A DNA stretch of 64,000 bases from Eutreptiella sp. 'Long Island Sound 2002'. Its lineage: Eukaryota > Euglenozoa > Euglenophyceae > Eutreptiales > Eutreptiaceae. Each line of letters starts with the position of its first letter. The stretch's first letter is position 1. The translations under genes were made by a program, and so were the position numbers. The stretch is from positions 162,076,576-162,140,575 of the forward strand of contig OZ038378.1 in NCBI GenBank assembly GCA_964036045.1, written 5' to 3'. The notes under the pieces are model-generated. The model ran no database searches, was not told the DNA's origin, and was given only the letters and a program-made list of their open reading frames with translations. Of the stretch, positions 23,055 through 32,800 are shown in pieces.

Positions 23055-23079
23055 GGGGACCGGGACCGGGACCGGGGGC
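23055..23079 (+). repeat. GGGACC microsatellite
   Basis: About four GGGACC hexamers next to a G run (23085-23101). Confidence 0.8.
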
Positions 23080-23504
23080 AGTAACGGAGGGGGGGGGGGG
23101 GTATGGCATGACGCCTTGGGTGTGATGATCTCGTCTGCAGCGGGCGGCGCCTACTGGCCGATCGCCATTCGCTGCCCTTCCCTTGGACTCTTTCCCTCCA
23201 TCGGCGGTGGTGGCCATCGGCTTCTCACCGCCCTGTGACCTTCCTCTTACTGACGGGGGGGGGGGGCTCCCTGTTTTAGCCCCAGAAAAACTCCGCGCCT
23301 CCAGGACCACCAGGACATCCCCTTCAGGCACCCCAAGGGCAAGGCCAGGGTGAGGGCACGCAGGTGGTGCCTGGCGTCCGTCATGCCCCCCTCTGATCCC
23401 CCGAGTGATGACATGAGTACCCACAACAAATGTCCCAGGGCCACCAGCCACCCCCTGACCAGACACGCCACTAGCGTCCGGCAGGGAAATTGGTTCTCAG
23501 TGGC

Positions 23505-23680
23505 AATCGGCCCCAAACCAAAGGCCACTCAGTAATACCCGCCCCGTGCACCACCAGAACTCAGTAGGAACGTGCTGCGTCCAGCGTGTCGCTCAGTAGG
23601 ACCTTGCGCCATCGGATCATGTCTGAGCCGGCAGGTGCTAGTGGTACGCCTGCCCCTGACCCTTCGAATTCTGTGCGAAC
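23505..23680 (-). repeat. Dispersed repeat R4, copy 2
   Basis: Inverted partner of 16200-16400. Includes GCACCTGCCGGCTCAGACATG on the minus strand, matching GCATCTGCCAGCTCAGCTATG in the other copy. Confidence 0.6.
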
Positions 23681-24451
23681 AATCAGATGGCGTGGAGCGC
23701 AGGTTGGGGGCCTGTTGCTGCCCGTCAAACCGAGCAGAGAATGGGGCCCGTGGGTTAGTGGTCGTGTGCTGCGGGGTACGCACATCCGCCGAGTGAACAG
23801 AGGACCCCAAAAAGACGTGCCGCTCTTGAACTGCGCCGTCGGGGCATCTGCGGGCGCGCCGCGCGTGCACGTGGGCAGGCACGGGACCGTGAGCGCGGGG
23901 GCGTTGCGATGACCCCCCGGGCCCCAGCCCCCGGATTCCGCCTCCACAGAGAAATCCCCAAAACACGCGGAACGCGCCGGATTGCGTGGGGAAGGGCACG
24001 GAACCATCGCTGAACTGCCCCTGTGCGGGTGGGCCACTGGGCCAATGCACGCAACGCTCTGTTCTGGTCCGCCGGGGGCACTGTTGATGATGAGGCCGCG
24101 CTGCAGCGCACTCCCCGTCTGACACTTGGCGGGGGCGTGCCAGTGCAAACGAGGGCGCAGCGCCAAGTGGCGCTGCAGGACACGCCCGGTGTGGGTCACG
24201 GTGTCGCATGGGGGCACCGGAGCGGGGCAGAGGTCGCGAGCCCAGGGGCAGAGTAGGGCCCCCCCCGCTGCCTCGCGCCCCCACCTCATGCCCCACGGCA
24301 GAGGGAGTGTAGGAGGGTCAGAAACAAAACGTCACACGCCGTCAGACAGTGCCGCGTGTCGCGTTGCACAGGGGCGCAAACTGCACCGGCCCCGGGCGAG
24401 GGGCCCGCGTTGTCGCTTGTTGTACAGCCGCAGCCGCTGTGTCGCAGCCCC

Positions 24452-24605
24452 CGTACGGTGACGTGTGAGCTGCCGCGTGTGGTGGTGTCGGTTGGTGAGA
24501 CGTCAGCACGACAGGCAGCACATGCAGTTCACAGGAGCGAAAGAAAAGGTTGTCAAGAGCCGAAAAGCGGCCCTAGGCGCCTTTTGCAAAAAGGTCTGTG
24601 AGACG
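24452..24605 (+). pseudogene. Partial copy of gene C exon 1 region
   Basis: Matches 9856-10008 along its length: GACGTGTGAGCTG..CG, CAGCACATGCAGTTCACA, TGTCAAGAGCCGA, CCCT.GGCGCCTTT.GCAAAA and GGTCTGTGAGA. Both read MQFT near the possible start codon, and both allow ALGAF in frame. It breaks off at a C run (24609-24619). Confidence 0.55.
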
Positions 24606-24636
24606 CCACCCCCCCCCCCTTTGGGCCAGCAACGGC

Positions 24637-24827
24637 TGAGTAAGGTAGGGTAAGGTAAGGTAAGGGACTTGGTGCCCTGATTCTCCCTCGCAGCGCCCCT
24701 TCCAGCTCGTGGGGTCACAGACACCCCAGCGCTTGGGATGCTACGTTGCTGCTTATAGACCCAGCGGGATTCGAACCAAGTACAACTAGTTTAGGCGGCA
24801 TGCGCATGACACCTGAACTACGCGACC
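24637..24827 (-). mobile_element. tRNA-derived SINE, copy 1
   Basis: On the minus strand: a tRNA-like head with GCGTAGTTCAGGTG (A box) and GGTTCGAATCCC (B box), a body with GCGCTGGGGTGTCTGTGACC and GCTGGAA.GGG..GCTGCGAGGGA, and a tail of TTACC repeats. It is flanked by imperfect 15-bp direct repeats (24626-24640 and 24833-24847, 12 of 15 matching), consistent with a decayed target-site duplication. Same head-body-tail order as 29004-29213. Confidence 0.78.
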
Positions 24828-25229
24828 TTGTTCCAACACCGGCTGGGGCCCAGGAAATGACGGGCAAAAGGCGGTGTGGGCGCGCGGCAGTCCGCGTGGT
24901 CCACGTCCTGGGGACCAGCGGGGCCATACATGTCACGTACAAGCGGAGGGTCGGCACATACAACCGAGGCAGGGCGGCAATCATCGTATCATCATAAACG
25001 GGACTGCTACTACTACAAACCGAACAGGGCCTGCCACGAAGCCCTTCCGTGTAAGGCGACCTCGCATCTCAAATCGCAGCAGGCCTCACCCCTTTTTGGG
25101 GGCAGGTATGGGGGCAGCAAGATTTGCGGGGACGCAGGCATCGGCCACACGACCCCTCGTCAAGAACAACAGGTCAACGAAGGCATATGCCAGGCGCCCC
25201 TTTCAGTAGTGGTACAAAGACCAGCCCAG

Positions 25230-25437
25230 GGATGCATTAGAAGGGGGGGACCTTAAAGGCGGCCCAAGCAGCGGTTACACAGGCGGTTGGAGGCGGTTGC
25301 CAAGGCGGTTGGGGGCGGTTATTGTCGGTTACAAATGCCGTTGAAGCTGGCACTTGCCGTCAGGGGGACAGTGGCTGGGCATAAGCTGGGCGCCCTGGAA
25401 GGGGGTTGGAGGGGCTCCCCCCGCTTCCAATCCATCC
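25230..25437 (-). mobile_element. hAT-like MITE, copy 2 (with target duplication)
   Basis: Terminal inverted repeats CAGGGATGCATTAGAAG and, at the other end, CTTCCAATCCATCCCTG (one internal mismatch plus a purine change). The 8-bp sequence GACCAGCC flanks both ends as a direct repeat (25220-25227 and 25440-25447). CAGGG-type termini with 8-bp target duplications are the signature of the hAT superfamily. About 210 bp and non-coding, so it is a MITE dependent on a transposase elsewhere. Confidence 0.82.
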
Positions 25438-26620
25438 CTGGACCAGCCAGCCTTGACCCAAGACATGGTGCATTATCCTGCAAATCAGGGGATAAACCGT
25501 GCTGAAAACGCCATCGTACCCGAACCAGCTTCCTTGGCACCACTTTTGGCCATTGTGCAACTCAATTCCGAGGTGCCACACAAGCACAGAACGCGAAATC
25601 CCTTCGTGGCGGCCACAAACGCACCGCGACATTCCGCGTGCAACAACATCGACAAGAACAACGGCGGGTGTCGTTTGGGCCGGCGGGTTGTGTCACGGGG
25701 GTGGGGGCGGGGCTGGGCTTCATGGGCTGTGGGAGGGTCAAAGGGGGGAGGGTGGCGGGGGTGGCACAGGGTCAGGGGACAGACAAGTGACGGGGATACA
25801 TCATGCGAACACTTTGATGGGGCACGGGAAGTACTCGACCAACTGCCACGGGACTGTGGGGGTCGCCAGTGCACCAAAGGCAAGAGAATCTTGGGACAGA
25901 ATCGCAGGGGCCGGTTTGTGAGAGGGAAGGAGGTCCCCCGCGCGCGTGTGGGCGGACAAGCGATAGGGCCGGTGTGGCTTGGGTCTCGCGTACAGATCCA
26001 CTGCGCACGCCCTCCTCCACTCAAAAAGGTGGGGGGCGGCTGTTGGGACTACTGCGCTGCCACATCCATGACCACCGAAATACCCTCGTTTGACGGCTCC
26101 AGAGCCCCACTTTCGCCATCCGAGCCCCTTTCTTTGACGTGCCATCCCCAAAGAGCGCCCGTAAAAGCGTCTTCAAAGGCAGACAAAACCGGGGGCACGG
26201 ATGGCGACGACGTACAACGCGGCGCTCACCTGCGCACACTCACAAGCCCCGTCGTTTCGCGGCAGCTCGTGGCCGTCGGAGTGGACTCCTCCGACAGGAC
26301 TCCCGAGCCATGGGCGGAGGGACAGCGGGGGCGGCTGAGCCAAGCCATCGAGCCCTCCCGCGATAGATCTGCGTATATGACCGCTCCTACAGCGAGAGGC
26401 GTGTGTAAGAGCGGGCGGCGGTCCATGAATCGCGGCCCCTCGGCGCGGCACGGCGCCGGGGGTTTTCCTGATAAAAATACATTTGGACCGCCGCGAATAT
26501 CTTTGGGGGGCAGAGTGTGAGATCCAAATCCCCGGTCAAATGGTCAGAGTGCGCGGCGCCATCGATTGTGGACCGCCCGGGGCTGGAGGTGGGTCAACAC
26601 AAAGCGGGGCCCGCGCTCCT

Positions 26621-26812
26621 TCAGAGCACCAGGTGCGCCAGTAGGAACGCCGTGAACCCGTCCAGTGTCTCGTCGAGCGTCCACAGACAAAGGTCCCTCA
26701 GGCGTTGCAGCGACAGCCGGCGGCTGCCGGGGCTCCAGCCCGCGACCCCTAGAGCCATCATGGCGGGGTACACTTGTTGCTCCTTGGGACCCTGCAGTAG
26801 TACCTCCAGCGC
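26621..26812 (-). CDS. Gene B terminal exon
   Basis: Acceptor CTCACACTTTAG|GCG, phase 0, 63 codons and TGA. The protein ends with a leucine-rich helix. Confidence 0.72.
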   Translation of the reverse strand, partial: ALEVLLQGPKEQQVYPAMMALGVAGWSPGSRRLSLQRLRDLCLWTLDETLDGFTAFLLAHLVL

Positions 26813-29800
26813 CTAAAGTGTGAGGATGCCGGTGATGGGGAGAGAGAGGAGGGGGGGGTAGAGGGTGAGGGGGAAAAGGACATATGGTGGACGGCCCGGA
26901 CAGCGCGTGGAGGAACAGGGCACCTGAGCCGCACAGAAACACAGCGAGGCAGGCTATGGACGGCCTGTGGACAGAGGTGTGTGGACAGCAAAAACAGTCA
27001 AAGAACCCCGGCAACAACCAGCACATCCTCAATACGCCAACTATTGGGCGCCACTGACACGCAAACCGCACATCCTGCCACATCCAGCACAGCCCCAACA
27101 CACCAACTACTGGGCTCCGCGAACGCGGGAACGACACCAGGAAGAGCACCGGCCGCAGCGGCCGACAGAACGCAGCGACCCGACGCAACATGCGAAGGGA
27201 AGAACGGGTGACTGTCCAGGGCCCCGTAAAGGAGCAACAACCAGACGGAATGTCACACAGGGGGTACAGCACATCCTGCAATCCAAGCCGATGCTCTTCA
27301 CGAGCCTTCGTCGCCCGTGCACTGGTCTACCTATGCCACCCAACGTCAGTGTCCTGTGCCGGGCTTCTGCTCCCCCTCTCACACCAGCTACGGTTGTCAC
27401 GCAGTCTGACGTCCCCCTAAACCACGTGCGGCACTTCCGCTGCTGCTCTGCCTCCAGAACGTCGATTCCCCGGCGTTTGGCATTTGCATTCTCCCACAAT
27501 TGAGGCGAAGCACAGGCCGCCGCACCGCATCACTGTATTGGCGTGGGGTCGCGTTTGCCTGCTCGCCCCTTGTATTAGTGCCCTCCTCCCATGCACCGCT
27601 GTGCTCGCCTCACCGCCGCTACCCTGTGGCCACTGGGCGTCCCGGACCCGCAGCGCTTTGCGTGCTGGTGTCTGCCCTGGCCGGCGCGTGTTGCTGCCCC
27701 ACAGCCCCGTCCACCTCCTCCAGCCATGCCGTGCCCTCTTTTGGGACCCTACCAGGGTCCCCGGGGCTGCTCTGCAGGGGACGCCGGGTTTTCGTTTCCG
27801 GGGGGGGGGGGTCGATAGAGCCCTCCGGCCGGACCCCCCCCTCCCCCAAAAAGGGCATTGACAGGACCCCCAAAATCCTACTGAGACTGACCCCCGGGCC
27901 TCGGAGGTGACCCAGACCCAAAAATCAGAAAAAAAAGAAAATGGGATTTTTGGAATCAGCGCGTCGAGGGGGTTCAGAAGAGTCATCATTTGAAACCCGA
28001 CATGCCCAGCAGGGCGAGGGGAGGAGTGTCATGGGAAGGAGGATGAGGGTGATGCAGCCTTGTTTTAGGGGCGGGGATGTACCAAAAATGGCCCAAAAAT
28101 GTTTTCCTTCAGAAAATTCAATTTTTCCCTCGAGGAATTGTTGACAACCCGACGGGGGGGGGGGGGCGACCCTCCCCCCCCCTTTTTCCAATTCAAGCAC
28201 AAGCCCGGGGGTGATGGTGAAGGGGACTCGGAGGAGAAAGATGTGTGCCAAAGCGGGAGAGAGATGCTGAGGGGGATGAGGGCCACGGGGGGGGGGGGGG
28301 CGTGCAGGGAAGGCAACGGAGGGAGGGACACGGGGTCGGGGGTTGTGGGTGATGGCGCAGGCACCTGCCGCACTGGTCCATCCCGCGCACCCTCCGACGC
28401 CAGTTCCCGCAGCCGCGCGGGCGGCGTCTCACGCACGAACGCCTCCGAGGCGGCGGCGCGCTGCGCGATTGTCGCGTGGGTGTAATCCAAGAAGCCCTGG
28501 GCCTTGTGCGCGGCCTCCCCGACGCTGGCGCTGTGGGAGAGCCAGCCCCGGAGGTCCCGCTCCTCTTGAGCGAGGTCGACGGGGCTGTGGGGGGCGATGA
28601 GGGCGGTGTACCGCTGCACGCAGGCCATGTACTGGGGGATGGTGGCGGTGTGAAGGGGGTCGAGGTCGCAGGTGGGGGCCCCCAGGGCCGCGTCCACGTA
28701 CAGCGTGCGGATCGCCCAGGCAAAGTCCAGCAGCCCGATGCACATCGGCCCTGGGCAGAGCGGAGGCGTGGGCCTTCGGAGAGGGAAGCGGGTGGTACAA
28801 GACCGGCACGGGAGAGGGGGAGGGAAGGGGGGGGGGGAGGGGAAGGGGAGGGGGGGGCTTGATCTGGGCCCCTTCTGCCGTAGTGCTCCACGGCGTGAGT
28901 CGCTGGAGGCGTTGTGGGGGTCGGGTTTGCGCGGGGGAACGGGCTTGTTTGAGCACCTTTTCCAGACCCCCCCCCCCCACGCCCCCTCCCTTCAGGCCTC
29001 AAAGAGAAGGTCACGTAGTTCAGCGGTCATGCACGTGACACCTGAACTAGAGGTGCTCAGTTCCAATCCCGGTGGGGTCGGAACGCAGTGTCCTAGGCGC
29101 TAGGGTGTCTGTGACCCCGCGAGCCGGAAGGGATGCTGCGAGGGACAGGTAGGGATCACGGATACGCTGGAGTTCGGAGAGCGCCCGAGACCTTTACCTT
29201 TACCTTTACCTTCAGGCCTCAAACGTCGGGAAGCCCAAAAAGGTCCGGAAGGGGCTCGGGACGGGGGTCCGGGGGTACCCCCGCACACGTTGCCTCAAAA
29301 CGATCCCCCACGACGCGCTAATCGTTTGGAGGTACATATCAATGGGGCAAAGAATTTTTACAACATTTTCTGTCTGTCTGTCTGTCTGGGCCGCTTGGCG
29401 GCCCAATTTCCGAGCCCATGGGCTCTCTTTACACAAGGGGCTCTGACGTTTGAGCCCCTTTTCCAGACCCCCCCTCCCTCTTTCTGGGGGCCCAAACGAC
29501 CCCCCCTCCCTCTTTCTGGGGGCCCAAACGACCCCCCCCTCCCTCTTTCTGGGGGCCCAAACGACCCCCCCTCCCTCTTTCTGGGGGCCCAAACGACCCC
29601 CCCCCCCCCACGCAAAGCTGTTTTCCCCCTCCCTCATGCGCCTGGAGCTCAGGGGGCCTCTGCAGGTCCAGTGAGGCCAGGCAACCACCACTGCTGCCGC
29701 CCGGACATTGCGGCCGCGCACTGCACCGCACGCGCTGGCGGTCCACTGACGTGCCTCAAAACCCGCAGCGCGTCGTGGGGGATCGTTTTGAGGCAACGTG

Positions 29801-32800
29801 TGCGGGGGTACGCCCGGACCCCCGTCCCGAGCCCCTCCCAGACCCTTTCGGGCTGCCCGACGTTTGAGCCCTCGAGGGAGAGGGGGGGGGGTGGCAGGGA
29901 TTTGATTTGATTTGATTTGAAGGCCGATCTTGAGGCTCACAGGCCGCCCGGGGGGCGCTCGATGGCTGTCCCGACGACTCTGCATATCGGCCGGCCATGC
30001 ATCCTGCGCGCCCCCAGCCGCCGCCGCGGGCTGGGGGGGGGGGGGGGGCAGGCTTGCCGCCGTGCCGCGGGTTGGGCGGGGAGGGGGGTGGTGGGAGGGT
30101 GGGGGGGGGGGCGGGAGGGAGGGGGGCACACTGCACTTTGTGTGCTGCGCCACACTGCATTGTGCTGCGCACTGCACTACATTGCGTGTGTTGTGCCGCG
30201 CTGCACGGTGCGCGCTGCACTGCACGGTGTTGTGCTGTGCTGTACACTGCGCTTTGCGTGCTGTGCTACACAGCTCAGTGCGGCGCACCGCTCTGCTCTG
30301 TGCGTGACGTGCTGTACTGCACCGTGCGTGTTGTGCTGCTCCGTTCAGAGTGTGGCGCGCCGCACTGCACACGTGTGTTGTGCCCCTCTGCACTGTGTGT
30401 GCTGGGTTGTGCCACTGCACACTGTGCGTGCCGTGCCGCACAGCACTGCGCGTGCGGCGCTGCACTGCCCCGGTCGCGGCTGGTTCGCGCAAGCCGGGGC
30501 GGGAGGGGGACACGTGACATGCACCTCGCCTCGGTCGTGGCTGGTGCGCGCACGCCGGGGCGGGAGAGGGACACGTGACAGGCTCCTCGCCCCTGTCGTG
30601 GCTGGTGCGCGCACACGGGGGCGGGAGGGGGACACGTGACAGGCAGCTCGCCCTGGTCGTGGCTGATGCGCGCACGCCGGGGCGAGAGGGGAACACGCGA
30701 CAGGCAGCTCGCCCCGGTCGTGGCTGGTTCGCGCATGCTGGGGCCGGAGGGGGACACGTGACAGGCAGCTCGCCCCCGTCGTGGCTGGTGCGCGCACGCC
30801 GGGCGGGAGGGGGTACACTAGACAGGCAAGGTGCCCCGGCCGTGGTTGGTTCGCACACTCTGGGGCGGGGGAGGAGCTACCTGACGGCGGAGACGCCCCG
30901 GCCAATGCCCTGGTCGTGGCCTGTTGGCGCACGCCGGGGCGGGAGGTTGGGCACTGGACAGGGCAGCACGCCCCGGTCGTGGCCTGTTGGCGCACGCCGG
31001 GGCGGGTGGTTCGGCGCAGGACAGGGCAGCGCGCCCTGGTCGTGGCCTGTTGGCGCACGCCTGGGCGGGTGGTTGGGCGCTGGACAGGGCAACACGCCCT
31101 AGTTGTGGCCTGTTGGCGCACGCCGGGGCGGGTGGTTGGGCGCTGGACAGGGCAGCGCGCCCTGGTCGTGGCCTGTTGGCGCACGCCGGGGCGGGAGGTT
31201 GGGCGCTTGACTGGGCAGCGCGCCCTGGTCATGGCCTGTTGGCGCACGCCAGGGCGGGAGGTTGGGCGCTGGACTAGGTAGCGCACCCTGGTCGTGGCTT
31301 GTTGGCGCACGCTGGGGCGGGAGGTTGGGCGCTGGACAGGGCAGCGCGCCCTGGTTGTGGCTTGTTGGCGCACGCTGGGGCGGGAGGAGAACACGCGACA
31401 GGCAGCTCGCCCCGGTCGTGGCTGGTTCGCGCATGCCGGGGGCGGGAGGAGAACACGTGACAGGCAGCTCGCCCCCGTCGTGGCTGGTGCGCGCACGCCG
31501 GGCGGGAGGGGGCACACTAGACAGGCAAGGTGCCCCGGCCGTGGTTGGTTCGCACACTCTGGGGCGGGGGAGGAGCTACCTGACGGCGGAGACGCCCCGG
31601 CCAATGCCCTGGCTGTGGCCAGGTTGTGCACACCTGGGCAGGAGGATGGGCGCTGGACAGGGCAGCACGCCCTGGTCGTGGCCTGTTGGCGCACGCCGGG
31701 GCGGGAGGTTGGGCGCTGGACAGGGCAGCACGCCCCGGTCGTGGCCTGTTGGCGCACGCCGGGGCGGGTGGTTCGGCGCAGGACAGGGCAGCGCGCCCTG
31801 GTCGTGGCCTGTTGGCGCACGCCTGGGCGGGAGGATGGGCGCTGGACAGGGCAGCACGCCCTAGTTGTGGCCTGTTGGCGCACGCCGGGGCGGGTGGTTG
31901 GGCGCTGGACAGGGCAGCGCACCCTGGTCGTGGCCTGTTGGCGCACGCCGGGGCGGGAGGTTGGGCACTTGACTGGGCAGCGCGCCCTGGTCGTGGCCTG
32001 TTGGCGCACGCCGGGGCGGGTGGTTGGGCACTGGACTAGGCAGCGCACCGTGGTCGTGGCTTGTTGGCGCACGCTGGGGCGGGAGGTTGGGCGCTGGACA
32101 GGGCAGCGCGCCCTGGTCGTGGCCTGTTGGCGCACGCCGGGGCGGGAGGTTGGGCACTGGACTAGGCAGCGCACCCTGGTTGTGGCTTGTTGGCGCACGC
32201 TGGGGCGGGAGGTTGGGCGCCGGGTCGGGCTGCGCGCCCTGGTCGTGGCCTGTGGGCGCACGCCTGGGCGGGTGGTTGGGCGCTGGACTAGGCAGCGCGC
32301 CCTGGTCGTGGACTGTTGGCGCACGCTGGGGCGGGTGGTTGGGCGCAGGACAGGGCAGCGCGCCCTGATCGTGGCCTGTTGGCGCACGCCGGGGCGGGTG
32401 GTTGGGCGCTGGACAGGGCAGTGTGCCCTGGTCGTGGTCTGGTGGCGCACGCTGGGGCGGGAGGTGGGCCGCCGGACAGGGCAGCGCGCCCTGGTCGTGG
32501 CCTGTTGGCGCACGCCGGGGTGGGTGGTTGGGCGCTAGACAGGGCAGCGCGCCCTGGTCGTGGCCTGTGGGCGCACGCTGGGGCGGGTGGCCCAATTTCC
32601 GAGCCCATGGGCTCTCTTTACACAAGGGGCTCTGACGTTTGAGCCCCTTTTCCAGACCCCCCCTCCCTCTTTCTGGGGGCCCAAACGACCCCCCCTCCCT
32701 CTTTCTGGGGGCCCAAACGACCCCCCCCTCCCTCTTTCTGGGGGCCCAAACGACCCCCCCTCCCTCTTTCTGGGGGCCCAAACGACCCCCCCCCCCCCAC

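Larger units (their letters stand above)
17230..26620. other. Intergenic region between genes A and B
   Basis: About 9.4 kb with no gene I can support as functional. Contents: a CT-rich microsatellite (22328-22361), a GGGACC microsatellite (23055-23079), an inverted-repeat element (19811-21098) with minus-strand coding-like segments, repeat copies R3 and R4, a partial copy of gene C exon 1, a SINE (24637-24827) and a MITE (25230-25437). Long frames between 23529-24296 and 25354-26520 lack linked exons or recognisable motifs. Confidence 0.5.
29217..29869. mobile_element. Foldback element with 103-bp inverted arms
   Basis: The left arm 29217-29319 and right arm 29767-29869 are inverted copies, sharing CCTCAAACGTCGGG, GGGGCTCGGGACGGGGGTCC, GTACCCCCGCACACGTTGCC and CGATCCCCCACGACGCGCT. 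The loop is about 450 bp and holds a TCTG microsatellite and the 32-bp repeats. The right arm also occurs at 32956-33058. The structure could be a foldback transposon or an inverted duplication; no transposase is present. Confidence 0.6.

Noticed and set aside
23529-24296. 255- and 242-codon minus-strand frames
   Set aside because: Two overlapping frames are open in GC-rich DNA; only the last 20-odd codons recur in repeat R4, so no gene is supported.
25354-26520. 388-codon plus-strand frame
   Set aside because: It begins within the MITE, has no recognisable motif, no consistent codon bias, and competing open frames on the other strand.
30345-32513. 722-codon minus-strand and 414-codon plus-strand frames in the minisatellite
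   Set aside because: Both strands are open through the same 63-bp units; the repeats lie within an intron of gene B and the frames break wherever 61-bp units occur.
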